A stretch of 64,000 nt of DNA. It comes from Sphaerisporangium viridialbum. Lineage in GTDB: Bacteria > Actinomycetota > Actinomycetes > Streptosporangiales > Streptosporangiaceae. The stretch spans positions 8,990,001 to 9,054,000 of the forward strand of contig NZ_CP187232.1 of NCBI RefSeq assembly GCF_049674955.1, written 5' to 3'. A model generated the notes under the pieces. It was not told where the DNA came from, searched no databases, and saw nothing but the letters and a program-made list of their open reading frames with translations. Positions 1 to 7,378 of the stretch are shown piece after piece (position 1 is the stretch's first letter; the number at the start of each line of letters is the position of its first letter). A program made the translations under genes and the position numbers.

Positions 1-529
1 GCTCGGACCAGAACACGCTGGCCTGGCCGTCGAAGCGGTAGATCGAGCCCCAGATGTAGGGCTTGCCCAGCAGGACGGCCGCGTCGTTCACCATGTAACG
101 CGTCGCGAAGTTGTCCGTGCCGTCGACGATCAGGTCGTAGGCGGCGAAGATGTCCATCACGTTGTCGGTCGTGAGCGCCACGTTGTGGATCACGACGTTG
201 ACCAGGGGGTTGATCTCGCGGACCGTCGCGGCGGCGCTCTCGGCCTTCAGGCGGCCGACGTCCGACTGTCCGTGGATGATCTGCCGCTGAAGGTTGGACT
301 CATCAACGACATCGAAGTCGACGACGCCGAGCGTGCCGACACCGGCCGCGGCGAGGTACATCAGGGCCGGGGAACCGAGGCCGCCGGCGCCCACACACAG
401 CACCTTGGCGTTCTTCAGCCGCTTCTGCCCGGCCATCCCCACGTCGGGGATGATCAGATGGCGAGAGTAGCGGCGCACCTCGTCAACGGTCAGCTCGTCG
501 GCCGGCTCTACCAGCGGTGGCAACGACAC
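1..529 (-). CDS. moeZ: MoeZ/MoeB/ThiF-type adenylyltransferase, N-terminal part
   Basis: This is an E1-like enzyme that adenylates the C-terminal glycine of a small sulfur-carrier protein (MoaD, ThiS or CysO type) for molybdopterin, thiamine or cysteine synthesis. The visible residues begin MSLPPLVEPADELTVDEV and contain the nucleotide-binding loop GAGGLGS near residue 45, then DFDVVDESNLQRQ and DGTDNFATRY, all typical of the MoeB/ThiF fold. The GTG start is preceded by GGGAG with 9 nt spacing. The window edge removes the C-terminus, so the rhodanese domain that separates MoeZ from MoeB cannot be seen. Actinobacterial homologues usually are the two-domain MoeZ form, so the symbol is partly inference. 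Confidence 0.85.
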   Translation of the reverse strand, partial: MSLPPLVEPADELTVDEVRRYSRHLIIPDVGMAGQKRLKNAKVLCVGAGGLGSPALMYLAAAGVGTLGVVDFDVVDESNLQRQIIHGQSDVGRLKAESAAATVREINPLVNVVIHNVALTTDNVMDIFAAYDLIVDGTDNFATRYMVNDAAVLLGKPYIWGSIYRFDGQASVFWSE

Positions 530-646
530 AGTTCTACGCTCCCGTTTCAGGGGATCTTCCCATTTGGCGGCTTGCCCGTCAGGCTACGCGCCCAGCCGTC
601 TGTCACAACCTAACCCGGTTGCCCCCGCATTCCCGAATCGGCGATC

Positions 647-1615
647 TTAGCCGACGGCGGCCGTATTCTCCGCGCTCCGCGTGTCTTCCGTCCCCCGCGC
701 ACCGTCGCCGCCCACGGACGCCTTCCACACGCTGTCCTGCATCAGGACGCGTACGTGGCGGGCGACGAGCGCGGGGAACTCCATCTGCGCGACGTGGGCC
801 GCGTGGGGCAGGAGCACCAGCCGGACGTCCTGGAACGTGCGCCCGGCCCTCGTCGCCATCCGCGGGTCCACGAGGCGGTCGTGCCGCCCGTGCACGACCA
901 GCGTGGGGGCGGTCACCTGGGCCGCCAGGCGCCACAGGTTGTCGGCGCCGCGCCGGAAGTACTCGTTGACCAGGGCACGGGCCGTGGCTACCAGTGCCTG
1001 GCCCGCGTAGGGGAGCTCGTCGCGGCGGCGCAGCTCGGCCACGGCGTCCTCCAGGCGGTCGGGGTGCACCCGCCCGCTGTCGGCGTAGCACATGGCCATG
1101 GTGGCCCTGATCCTCCGCTCGGGGGGCAGCGTGCGGAGCCGGGTGACGGCCCACTCGCCGAGGCGGGGGGCCGCCGACATGGCTACGCGGGCCGGGCCGT
1201 ACCGGGGAAGCAGGTCGGGCAGAGCCGGCGAGACGAGCGTGAGGGTGCGGACGAGATCGGGGCGCGTGGCCGCGACCCGCACCGCGACGGCGCCGCCCAG
1301 GGAGTTGCCGAGCAGGTGCACGGGGCCGCCGATGTGCTCGATCAGCGCCGTGACGGCCGCCGCGTGCGCGCCGATGGAGTAGTCGCCGCGGGGCGACGCG
1401 GGAGAGTAGCCCGCTCCCGGCAGGTCGATGGCATATCCCCTCACCTGGTGCCGGAGCTCGGCCATCAGGTCGGTCCAGTTGGTCGCGGAGCCGGCCAGCC
1501 CGTGCACGAACACGGCCTTCTCCTGCGGCCCCTCGGGAGTGGACCGCACGTAGACGCTTAGGCCGTCGAGGTCGAGCAGCTCCCCTGGCCAGTGCGGAAT
1601 CGGTTCGTCCACCAT
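647..1615 (-). CDS. alpha/beta hydrolase
   Basis: A 322-residue alpha/beta-hydrolase fold protein, probably a cytoplasmic esterase or lipase-like enzyme of unknown substrate. An oxyanion-hole segment HGLAGS lies near residue 39, the nucleophile elbow GNSLGG near residue 103, a catalytic-acid segment HGRHDRLVD and a histidine segment HAAHVAQMEFP near the C-terminus, so the triad looks complete. The ATG is preceded by GAGGGGGAAAG, a good ribosome-binding site. There is no signal peptide. It lies next to and in the same direction as moeZ, with 117 bp between them. In many actinobacteria a hydrolase of this kind neighbours moeZ; that comparison is from memory. Confidence 0.85.
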   Translation of the reverse strand: MVDEPIPHWPGELLDLDGLSVYVRSTPEGPQEKAVFVHGLAGSATNWTDLMAELRHQVRGYAIDLPGAGYSPASPRGDYSIGAHAAAVTALIEHIGGPVHLLGNSLGGAVAVRVAATRPDLVRTLTLVSPALPDLLPRYGPARVAMSAAPRLGEWAVTRLRTLPPERRIRATMAMCYADSGRVHPDRLEDAVAELRRRDELPYAGQALVATARALVNEYFRRGADNLWRLAAQVTAPTLVVHGRHDRLVDPRMATRAGRTFQDVRLVLLPHAAHVAQMEFPALVARHVRVLMQDSVWKASVGGDGARGTEDTRSAENTAAVG

Positions 1616-1732
1616 CTTTCCCCCTCTTGTTCACCGTCCGTTCCGACGATAACCCGGCGCCGTACAGCTCGCGCCGAGCACCGCGCCCTGCTGGGGCTAC
1701 CCGGACAGGACCGGAGAGGCCACAAGATCACA

Positions 1733-1761
1733 GGAAATATCGGGCAAATCGGGAAATATCG
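1733..1761 (+). promoter_or_regulatory. direct repeat in promoter region of the Gly/His-rich gene
   Basis: Two exact copies of GGAAATATCG start 19 bp apart in an unusually AT-rich stretch of the 326-bp gap between the divergent hydrolase and Gly/His-rich genes. A pair of identical half-sites near two turns apart suggests a regulator binding site. No matching regulator is recognised, and the gap holds no gene I can support. Confidence 0.4.
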
Positions 1762-1875
1762 AACTGAAAGACATAAGGGCAGGTTAAGTAGATGCCAAAA
1801 GGCAGTGATCCTCGTTTGTCGTATGCGCCGCTAGGAAAACAAGACAAGTGGGAAGACTCATAACGAGTCACCCCA

Positions 1876-1902
1876 GCATTTACCTCGAAAATGAGGAAAT
1901 GC
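1876..1902 (+). promoter_or_regulatory. 5'-leader hairpin before the Gly/His-rich gene
   Basis: GCATTT-a-CCTC pairs with GAGG-AAATGC around a six-base loop, ending 39 bp before the ATG at 1942. Short flanking CCAGC/GCTGG-type bases could extend it. It lies in the likely untranslated leader and not next to a stop codon, so a regulatory hairpin is more likely than a terminator. Confidence 0.35.
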
Positions 1903-1941
1903 GTCCGCTGGGCAACCCGATGCGTCAAGGGGGAAAACGCA

Positions 1942-2460
1942 ATGCCCGACGTCAAGAAATACGCCGCAATGCTGACCGTCACCGCGGCACTCACTGGTGG
2001 TCTCGCCGGTCTCGGCGCCACCACGGCTACAAGCGCCAACGCGTCCACCGCGATCACCAACTTCGACGGCTTCGGAGGCGGCTTCGACGGCTTCGACGGC
2101 GGCGGAGGCGGCTTCGACGGCGGCGGCGGCCACTGCCACCACGGCGGCGGGGGCCACCACGGCCACCACGGCGGCTTCGGCGACGACGGCGGCTTCGGCG
2201 ACGACGACGACGGGGGCTGGGGCGGCAAGGGCCGCGGCTTCTCGCGTCACCACCGTCACCACCACCGCGCCGGAGGCGGCCACCGCAACTGCTACTTCAA
2301 GATCGTAGAGGCGCGCTTCTTCCGCGCGATCATCGGCCACAACAGCCACGGCGGCGGCCACCACGACTTCTTCCGTGACAACCACCGTCGCCACTGGCGT
2401 CCCGAGCACCATCACCACCACCACCACGGCCACAAGCACCACGGCAACGAGGAGAGGTAA
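1942..2460 (+). CDS. Gly/His/Asp-rich exported protein
   Basis: A 172-residue protein with an N-terminal signal (MPDVKKYAAM followed by a hydrophobic Ala/Leu/Gly stretch and an ANAS cleavage-like site near residue 36). The mature part is mostly Gly, His, Asp and Phe in repeated GGFDGFDGG, GGHHGHHGG and GGFGDDGG motifs. A more ordinary core of about 35 residues follows (RNCYFKIVEARFFRAIIGHN), then a HHHHHHHGHKHHG tail. Only two cysteines are visible. The ATG at 1942 has AAGGGGG at ideal spacing and gives a clean signal peptide, so it is preferred to the ATG at 1891. The composition suggests extracellular binding of a metal such as Zn, Cu or Ni, but no family is recognised. Confidence 0.75.
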   Translation: MPDVKKYAAMLTVTAALTGGLAGLGATTATSANASTAITNFDGFGGGFDGFDGGGGGFDGGGGHCHHGGGGHHGHHGGFGDDGGFGDDDDGGWGGKGRGFSRHHRHHHRAGGGHRNCYFKIVEARFFRAIIGHNSHGGGHHDFFRDNHRRHWRPEHHHHHHHGHKHHGNEER

Positions 2461-2537
2461 ACATCCATTCCTAGGCGGACTTTCCAGGCTGCCATTCGCC
2501 TGGTAGCACCAGCCGCTTAGCCGACAGAATACGGGAA

Positions 2538-2563
2538 GCCCCGGAGCGATTCCGCTCCGGGGC
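2538..2563 (+). terminator. hairpin terminator
   Basis: A perfect 11-bp stem, GCCCCGGAGCG / CGCTCCGGGGC with loop ATTC, follows the Gly/His-rich gene and faces the 3' end of ku. It lacks a strong U tract, as is common in high-GC actinobacteria, and may act on both strands. Confidence 0.75.
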
Positions 2564-2652
2564 CTCCCTCTGTGCTCGGACACTTTATCCCGGCTCCGGA
2601 ATTTCCGGCCTCTCCGGATAATTTCGCTTTTCCGGGTTGTTTCTCCGCCCGG

Positions 2653-3573
2653 TCAGGCGGTCTTGCGGGCGCGGCGCTTCGGGGCCTGCTTCTTGGTGTC
2701 CTTCTCGTCCTTCTCGGCGGCCTCGGCGGCCTCGGCGGACTTCGCGGCCGGCTTCTTCTTGGCGGCCGTCGAGGCGGGGGCCTTCTCGCGGGCGCCCTCC
2801 CGCTCGCGCTTGGCGGCGTCGACGCTCGCCCGCAGCGCCGCCATCAGGTCGACGGCGGGCCCCGCCTGCTCGGGCGCCTCGGGGCGCACGAGCTCCTTGC
2901 CCGCGACCTTGGCCTCGATGACCTGCTGGAGCGCCTCGCGGTAGGCGTCGTGGTACTCCGTGGGATCGAACTCCCCCGCCATCGTCTCGATGAGCGACTC
3001 GGCCATCTGCAGCTCCTGCGGGCGCACCTCGACGTCCTCGTCCTGGAACGCGAACCCCGGGTCGCGGACCTCGTCGGGCCACAGCATGGTCTCCAGCACG
3101 AACACCCCGTCGCGTATGCGCAGGGCGGCCAGCGACTCGCGCTGCCGCAGCGCGACCTTCACGATCGCCACCTGCCCCGTGCGCTCCAGCGCGTCGCGCA
3201 GCAGGACGTACGGCTTCACGCCCGTGGACTCGGGCTCCAGGTAGTACGACTTGTTGAACAAGATCGGGTCGAGCTGGTCGGCAGGGGTGAACTGCAGCAC
3301 GTCGATGCGGCGGGAGGTGCTCAGCGGCAGGTCGGCGAAGTCCTCGTCGGTGAGCACGACCACCTCGCCGCCGGGGAGCTCGTACCCCTTGGCGATCTCG
3401 GAGTACGGCACCTCCTCACCGTCGACGGTGCAGACGCGCTTGTACTTGATGCGGCCGGCGTCCTCGCGGTGCACCTGGTGGAACGTCACGTCCTTCTGCT
3501 CGGTGGCCGAGTAGAGCTTCACAGGGATGGTGACAAGCCCGAACGAGATGGCACCCTTCCAGATGCTACGCAT
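2653..3573 (-). CDS. ku: Ku DNA end-binding protein (non-homologous end joining)
   Basis: Bacterial Ku forms a homodimeric ring on DNA double-strand ends and recruits LigD. The 306-residue protein has the family N-terminus (MRSIWKGAISFGLV), the KLYSATEQKDVTFHQVH segment near residue 20 and the central ring core through about residue 245. A Lys/Ala/Glu-rich tail (KKKPAAKSAEAAEAAEKD...KRRARKTA) follows, of the kind that binds DNA and can support internalisation on the duplex. The ATG is clear. The gene is divergent from the LigD-type polymerase gene, and a LexA-like palindrome ends 27 bp before its ATG, so damage-inducible expression is an inference worth testing. Confidence 0.95.
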   Translation of the reverse strand: MRSIWKGAISFGLVTIPVKLYSATEQKDVTFHQVHREDAGRIKYKRVCTVDGEEVPYSEIAKGYELPGGEVVVLTDEDFADLPLSTSRRIDVLQFTPADQLDPILFNKSYYLEPESTGVKPYVLLRDALERTGQVAIVKVALRQRESLAALRIRDGVFVLETMLWPDEVRDPGFAFQDEDVEVRPQELQMAESLIETMAGEFDPTEYHDAYREALQQVIEAKVAGKELVRPEAPEQAGPAVDLMAALRASVDAAKREREGAREKAPASTAAKKKPAAKSAEAAEAAEKDEKDTKKQAPKRRARKTA

Positions 3574-3599
3574 GACAACTCCTCACCTCGCCCCTACTA

Positions 3600-3615
3600 T
3601 CGAACACGCGTTCGT
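3600..3615. promoter_or_regulatory. LexA/SOS-box-like palindrome upstream of ku
   Basis: TCGAACACGCGTTCGT matches the actinobacterial and Bacillus-type LexA box (CGAAC-N4-GTTCG core) at every core base and differs from TCGAAC-N4-GTTCGA only at the last outer base. It lies in the 174-bp gap between ku and the divergent polymerase gene, 27 bp upstream of the ku start. Confidence 0.6.
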
Positions 3616-3747
3616 TAGCGGCAAGGGCGCAAAGCATTCCTAGATGGGCAGATACCCAGTGTTGAATGCCGTATCCGGTCAGGCCGCCGCCTGGTTTGAT
3701 CGGGGTCCGACCTGAGCACGGGAAAAGAAAACCCAGCGGGGGAAGTG

Positions 3748-4662
3748 GTGCGCGTGGCGGAGAAGGTCCGGGTCAGGGTCGACGGCCGGGAGCTGACGCT
3801 GACCAACCTGGACAAGGTGCTCTATCCCGAGGCCGGGTTCACCAAGGCGGAGGTGATCGACTACTACAGCCGCGTCGCCCCCGTCATGCTCCCGCACCTC
3901 AGGGGCCGCCCGGTGACCGTCAAGCGCTATCCCAACGGCGTGGACCAGCAGTTCTTCTTCGAGAAGAACCGCCCGGCGCACACGCCCGCCTGGGTCCGCA
4001 CGGCGCGCCTGCCCGCTCCTGGCAGCACCAAGGACCGCGAGACGATCGACTACGCCGTCGTCGACGACCTCCCCACGCTGGTCTACCTCGCGAGCCTCGC
4101 CGCCCTGGAGCTCCACACGCCGATGTGGCGGGTCGACGACCAGGGTGGGCCCCAGCCGCCCGACACCATGGTCTTCGACCTGGACCCCGGCGCCCCCGCG
4201 ACGATCGTCGAGTGCTGCCGCGTGGCGACGCGGCTCAGGGAGGTCCTGCGCGAGGACGATCTGGAGGGCTGCCCGAAGACCAGCGGCAACAAGGGGATGC
4301 AGGTGTACGTCCCCTGGTCCCACAGGTCCGAGAGCCCCGCCGAGTACGCCAAGGCCATCGCCCAGCGGCTGGAGAAGGAGCGGCCCGACGAGATCGTGAG
4401 CCAGATGGCCAGGAAGCTGCGCCCCGGCAAGGTCTTCATCGACTGGAGCCAGAACAACCCCGCGAAGACCACCATCGCCCCCTATTCTCTGCGCGCCAAC
4501 CGGCTGCCCACGGTGTCCACCCCGATCACATGGGAAGAGGTGGAGAGCTGTTCCCGGCCGGAGGATCTCGTGTTCACCGCCGAGGACGTCCTGCGCCGTG
4601 TCGGGGAATTGGGCGATCTCATGGCCCCGCCGGAGCGGAGCGGCACCGGGAACGAGCCTTAG
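3748..4662 (+). CDS. stand-alone LigD-type DNA polymerase/primase domain protein
   Basis: An archaeo-eukaryotic-primase-fold polymerase that fills or extends ends during NHEJ. The protein has the family N-terminal segment LTNLDKVLYPEAGFTKAEV, KRYPNGVDQQFFFEKN near residue 53, the metal-binding FDLDPG motif near residue 145 and TSGNKGMQVYVP near residue 183 (family form TSGGKGLHV). It ends after the polymerase domain at about 304 residues, with no nuclease or ligase domain, so another ligase would be needed. In-frame GTGs at 3745, 3748 and 3754 compete; GGGGG at 3738-3742 gives 5 nt spacing to 3748. It is divergent from ku, which supports a repair role. Confidence 0.9.
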   Translation: MRVAEKVRVRVDGRELTLTNLDKVLYPEAGFTKAEVIDYYSRVAPVMLPHLRGRPVTVKRYPNGVDQQFFFEKNRPAHTPAWVRTARLPAPGSTKDRETIDYAVVDDLPTLVYLASLAALELHTPMWRVDDQGGPQPPDTMVFDLDPGAPATIVECCRVATRLREVLREDDLEGCPKTSGNKGMQVYVPWSHRSESPAEYAKAIAQRLEKERPDEIVSQMARKLRPGKVFIDWSQNNPAKTTIAPYSLRANRLPTVSTPITWEEVESCSRPEDLVFTAEDVLRRVGELGDLMAPPERSGTGNEP

Positions 4663-4726
4663 GCTGGACGCATCGGGGTATGGAGCGGGGAGTTTCGAGC
4701 TCGCCCGCCTACTGAGGGGACTGAAC

Positions 4727-4960
4727 ATGTCGGAGATGGATGTGGGCGGGAACGAGGTCTCGCTTGACTCGCTCGAGCCCCTCGACGACGTGGCCGACGC
4801 GCTGGAGACGGAGGTCCCCGAGGCCGATGCCATCGAGCAGCACCTGAACATCCGCGCCGACCAGCGCGAATGGCCTCTGGAGATCCCCTACGACGTCGAC
4901 CCGGCCGACGCCGCCGACCAGGAGCGCACGGTCGACCTCGGCGACGACGACTATCGCTGA
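4727..4960 (+). CDS. small acidic protein of unknown function
   Basis: A 77-residue, strongly acidic protein beginning MSEMDVGGNEVSLDSLEPLD, rich in Asp, Glu and Ala and ending LGDDDYR. There is no signal peptide, membrane segment or cysteine. The ATG follows GAGGGGA at good spacing, and it reads in the same direction as the polymerase gene 64 bp upstream. Codon use looks like that of its neighbours, which supports a real gene. Small acidic proteins of this type occur widely in actinobacteria as hypothetical proteins, but I do not recognise a named domain. Confidence 0.65.
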   Translation: MSEMDVGGNEVSLDSLEPLDDVADALETEVPEADAIEQHLNIRADQREWPLEIPYDVDPADAADQERTVDLGDDDYR

Positions 4961-4992
4961 CCTGGTTACCCGCGCGTAGGATGTGAACCCGA

Positions 4993-5085
4993 ACCGGATC
5001 CACGGGAGCGAGGGGCAGGCGGACGCCTGGCCGGCTGAGATCCGAATCTAACTCGATCAGCAGGAAGCTGAGCGCGATCACCGGT
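4993..5085 (+). ncRNA. structured leader with CTGAGA box before the TetR gene
   Basis: The outer strands ACCGGATC and GATCACCGGT pair with a two-base bulge. Inside are a CAGGCG-GA-CGCCTG hairpin followed by GGCTGAGA, and a second hairpin TCAGC-AGGAA-GCTGA, giving a three-way-junction shape. The CACGGGAGC and CTGAGA stretches resemble the pyrimidine-sensing half of a TPP riboswitch. The second arm lacks the family's conserved loop, and the downstream gene is not a thiamine gene. A structured leader is supported; TPP binding is not. Confidence 0.35.
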
Positions 5086-5120
5086 CGTGCGACGCGTGAA
5101 CCGTCCCCAAGGAGAGTCCC

Positions 5121-5741
5121 GTGACCGCTACCCCGGACGCCAAGCCCCGGGGCACCCGGCTGCCCCGGATGGCCCGTCGCCGACAGTTGCTGAACGCGGC
5201 GCAGGAGGTCTTCGTGGAGAACGGCTACCACGCGGCCGCGATGGACGAGATCGCCGAGCGGGCCGGGGTCAGCAAGCCGGTGCTCTACCAGCACTTCCCC
5301 GGCAAGCTGGAGCTCTACCTGGCCCTGCTCGACCTCCACGTCGACGACATGGCGAACCGCTGCCGCGAGGCCCTGGCCTCCACGACCGACAACAAGCAGC
5401 GCGTCCAGGCCGCCATCGGGGCCTTCTTCGACTTCGTCTCCAGCCAGGGCGAGGCCTTCCGCCTGGTCTTCGAGTCCGACCTGCGCAACGTCGCGCCGGT
5501 GCGGCAGCGCATGGAGCGCTCGCTCCGCGAGAGCGCCGAGATGATCAGCCAGGTGATCCAGGAGGACACCGGCTGCTCCAGCGACGAGGCCCACCTCCTC
5601 GGCGTCGGCCTGGTGGGCATGGCCGAGGTCAGCGCGCGCTACTGGCTGGCCAGCCACGGCACCATCCCCAAGGACGTGGCCACCCAGCTCATGGCCCGCC
5701 TGGCCTGGAGAGGCATCGGCGGCTTCCCCCGCACCACGTAG
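5121..5741 (+). CDS. TetR/AcrR-family transcriptional regulator
   Basis: A 206-residue dimeric DNA-binding repressor. The N-terminal helix-turn-helix (RRRQLLNAAQEVFVENGYHAA...EIAERAGVSKPVLYQHFPGK, residues about 20-65) is a standard TetR_N domain, and a variable all-helical ligand domain follows. GTG at 5121 is preceded by AAGGAGAG at ideal spacing. It sits 123 bp upstream of the DUF3107 gene, a pairing I recall from many actinobacteria, so the two may be co-expressed. No target or ligand can be read from the sequence. The 160 bp upstream may form a structured RNA leader. Confidence 0.9.
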   Translation: MTATPDAKPRGTRLPRMARRRQLLNAAQEVFVENGYHAAAMDEIAERAGVSKPVLYQHFPGKLELYLALLDLHVDDMANRCREALASTTDNKQRVQAAIGAFFDFVSSQGEAFRLVFESDLRNVAPVRQRMERSLRESAEMISQVIQEDTGCSSDEAHLLGVGLVGMAEVSARYWLASHGTIPKDVATQLMARLAWRGIGGFPRTT

Positions 5742-5864
5742 CGGGTCCTGCCGCACCGCGGGGTTGTTCGCTTGACGCGATCAACAGGGGCCACGGGACA
5801 CCCGAGGAGTAACGATGAGGATTACAGCGCCCATCGAGGCTCATCGAAATCGAAAGGGATCCCG

Positions 5865-6095
5865 ATGGAAGTAAAGATCGCCGTACGTTCCGTGCACCGC
5901 GAGATCGTCATAGAGACCGACCTGACCGCCGACGAGGTGGAGCAGGAGCTCCGCAACGCCCTCGCCGCCGACCGCGGGGTCTTCTCGATCACCGACAACA
6001 AGGGCATGCGCGTCGTCGTCCCGGTCTCCTCGCTCGGTTTCGTGGAGATCGGCGAGGACGCCTCGCGCGTCGTCGGTTTCGGCGGCACGCTCTGA
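5865..6095 (+). CDS. DUF3107 domain-containing protein
   Basis: A 76-residue cytoplasmic protein (MEVKIAVRSVHREIVIETD...SRVVGFGGTL) matching the actinobacterial DUF3107 family across its length. The function is unknown. An ATG at 5865 with GAAAGGGA upstream gives the usual family start; an upstream extension to 5772 looks non-coding. It lies behind the TetR gene and before a strong terminator, so the two likely end one transcription unit. Confidence 0.88.
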   Translation: MEVKIAVRSVHREIVIETDLTADEVEQELRNALAADRGVFSITDNKGMRVVVPVSSLGFVEIGEDASRVVGFGGTL

Positions 6096-6099
6096 GCCT

Positions 6100-6133
6100 G
6101 GCGCTTTGGGGGGCCTTCGCTCCCCAAAGCGCC
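6100..6133 (+). terminator. hairpin terminator after DUF3107
   Basis: GGCGCTTTGGGG and CCCCAAAGCGCC form a perfect 12-bp stem around a 10-nt loop, starting 4 bp after the DUF3107 stop codon. Confidence 0.85.
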
Positions 6134-6457
6134 GGCGTGAGCACGGGGCCCGGCTCAGGACCCCGGAAGATCGGACCGGCGCGGGCTCAGAGGCCCGTGC
6201 ATTCCTCGCGTGAGCCGAGCGAGCAGCCACATGGGCGACGGAAACGCCTGACGTCGTCTCGCTTGTGGCTGACGGCCGGGCAGCCCGAGCTCCCCCTTCT
6301 TAACACGGGCCGCGAGGTCCAGCGATTGGGTCCACATCTCATCAAGGAACTGCCGTAGCGGCGCGAGGCCCTCATGTCTCGAACGCTACAACCGCTCGGG
6401 GCTTTCGCGCCGCTCGATCACGGCACCTAATTGGCCAGGAGTCCGAAACCTTCTCGC
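6134..6457. other. intergenic stretch, possible gene remnant
   Basis: About 320 bp between the DUF3107 terminator and the ferritin-like gene, with no convincing intact gene. On the minus strand, around 6280-6375, a short frame reads LAPLRQFLDEMWTQSLDLAA. This resembles the C-terminal helix of some ArsR-type regulators, and the frame soon turns into unrelated basic sequence. A decayed gene is possible but weakly supported. Confidence 0.25.
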
Positions 6458-7150
6458 CTAGGGCCCCGGCACCAGCCCCAGAGCCGCCATGCGCTTGCCG
6501 TGCTCCTCGCTGAGACGGGCGAACAACCGGCCTATCTCCACGAGATCGGCATCCGTGCTCGGCCGGCCGGATTCCAGCCCCTCGGGGGAGGCCGAGACGA
6601 GCAGCAGGGCGAGGTGCGGCCTCGCCGCCGCCAGCCGGTGCCCCTGGCTCAGCGCCTCACCCACCATGCGCCGCGCCCAGAGCGCGAGCCGCCCGGCGTG
6701 CCGGGGATCTCCGGCCAGCGCCGCGCGCACCCGTTCGACCACGAACTCCGACCTGACCTCCTCGGCCAGCACCTCGTCGACGAGCTTCCGCGTGTCGGGA
6801 TCCACGTGCCGCGCGGCCTCGCGGTAGAAGTCCCCCGCGATGCCCGTGCCGACGTACGCCTTGACCAGGGCCTCCAGCCAGTCCCCCGGCCGGGTCTGGG
6901 CGTGCCAGTCGTCCAGGGACGACACGAACGGCGCCATGGCCTCCTCGGGGTCCGCACCGAGCCAGGTCAGCCGGTCGCGCAGGAGCACGAAGTGGGCGTA
7001 CTCGGTGGCGGCCAGACCGCTGAGCGCGGCCCGGTCGGTCAGCGAGGGCGCGAGAGTGGCGGCATCCTCGGCGAGCCTGAGGAACGCGGTCAGCTCCGCG
7101 TAGGCGAGGACGCCGAGCAACTCGACGACGCCGGCAGGGGAATCACTCAT
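6458..7150 (-). CDS. ferritin-like-fold protein
   Basis: A 230-residue all-helical protein with a ferritin-like di-iron-type pattern: AYAELTAFLRLAEDA near residue 16, ATEYAHFVLLRDRL near residue 49 and DEVLAEEVRSEFVVERV near residue 124, spacing Glu and His as in metal-binding four-helix bundles. Actinobacterial relatives are annotated as ferritin-like fold-containing proteins and, from memory, often sit beside a DEAD-box helicase and DUF3107, as here. Metal content and reaction are unknown. It is divergent from the helicase with 228 bp between them. Confidence 0.75.
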   Translation of the reverse strand: MSDSPAGVVELLGVLAYAELTAFLRLAEDAATLAPSLTDRAALSGLAATEYAHFVLLRDRLTWLGADPEEAMAPFVSSLDDWHAQTRPGDWLEALVKAYVGTGIAGDFYREAARHVDPDTRKLVDEVLAEEVRSEFVVERVRAALAGDPRHAGRLALWARRMVGEALSQGHRLAAARPHLALLLVSASPEGLESGRPSTDADLVEIGRLFARLSEEHGKRMAALGLVPGP

Positions 7151-7378
7151 GGATGCAGCGTACGAGCTTCGCCCCCGGCCTCTGACCCCGGCCGCATGGG
7201 CTCCGTGCCCCTCAGGACACGGCGACCGACCATGCGGAACACGAAGAAATCGGCTGGGTCTTGTGGTATCGAGTACACTGCCCTGTAAGAGTGCGACCGC
7301 AGTATGTATTCAGGGAGATTATCGCCTGATAGCCCCCACGCGAGCTACGCCGCGGCGGTCGCCGAGACGAGATGAGGG

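Noticed and set aside
1848..2378. Arg-rich frame overlapping the Gly/His-rich gene
   Set aside because: A frame shadow of the GGC/CAC repeats; the signal-peptide frame is the real one.
4990..5090. Full TPP riboswitch
   Set aside because: CTGAGA and GGGAGC are present, but the conserved loop of the second arm is not, and the downstream gene is a TetR regulator. Kept only as a structured leader candidate.
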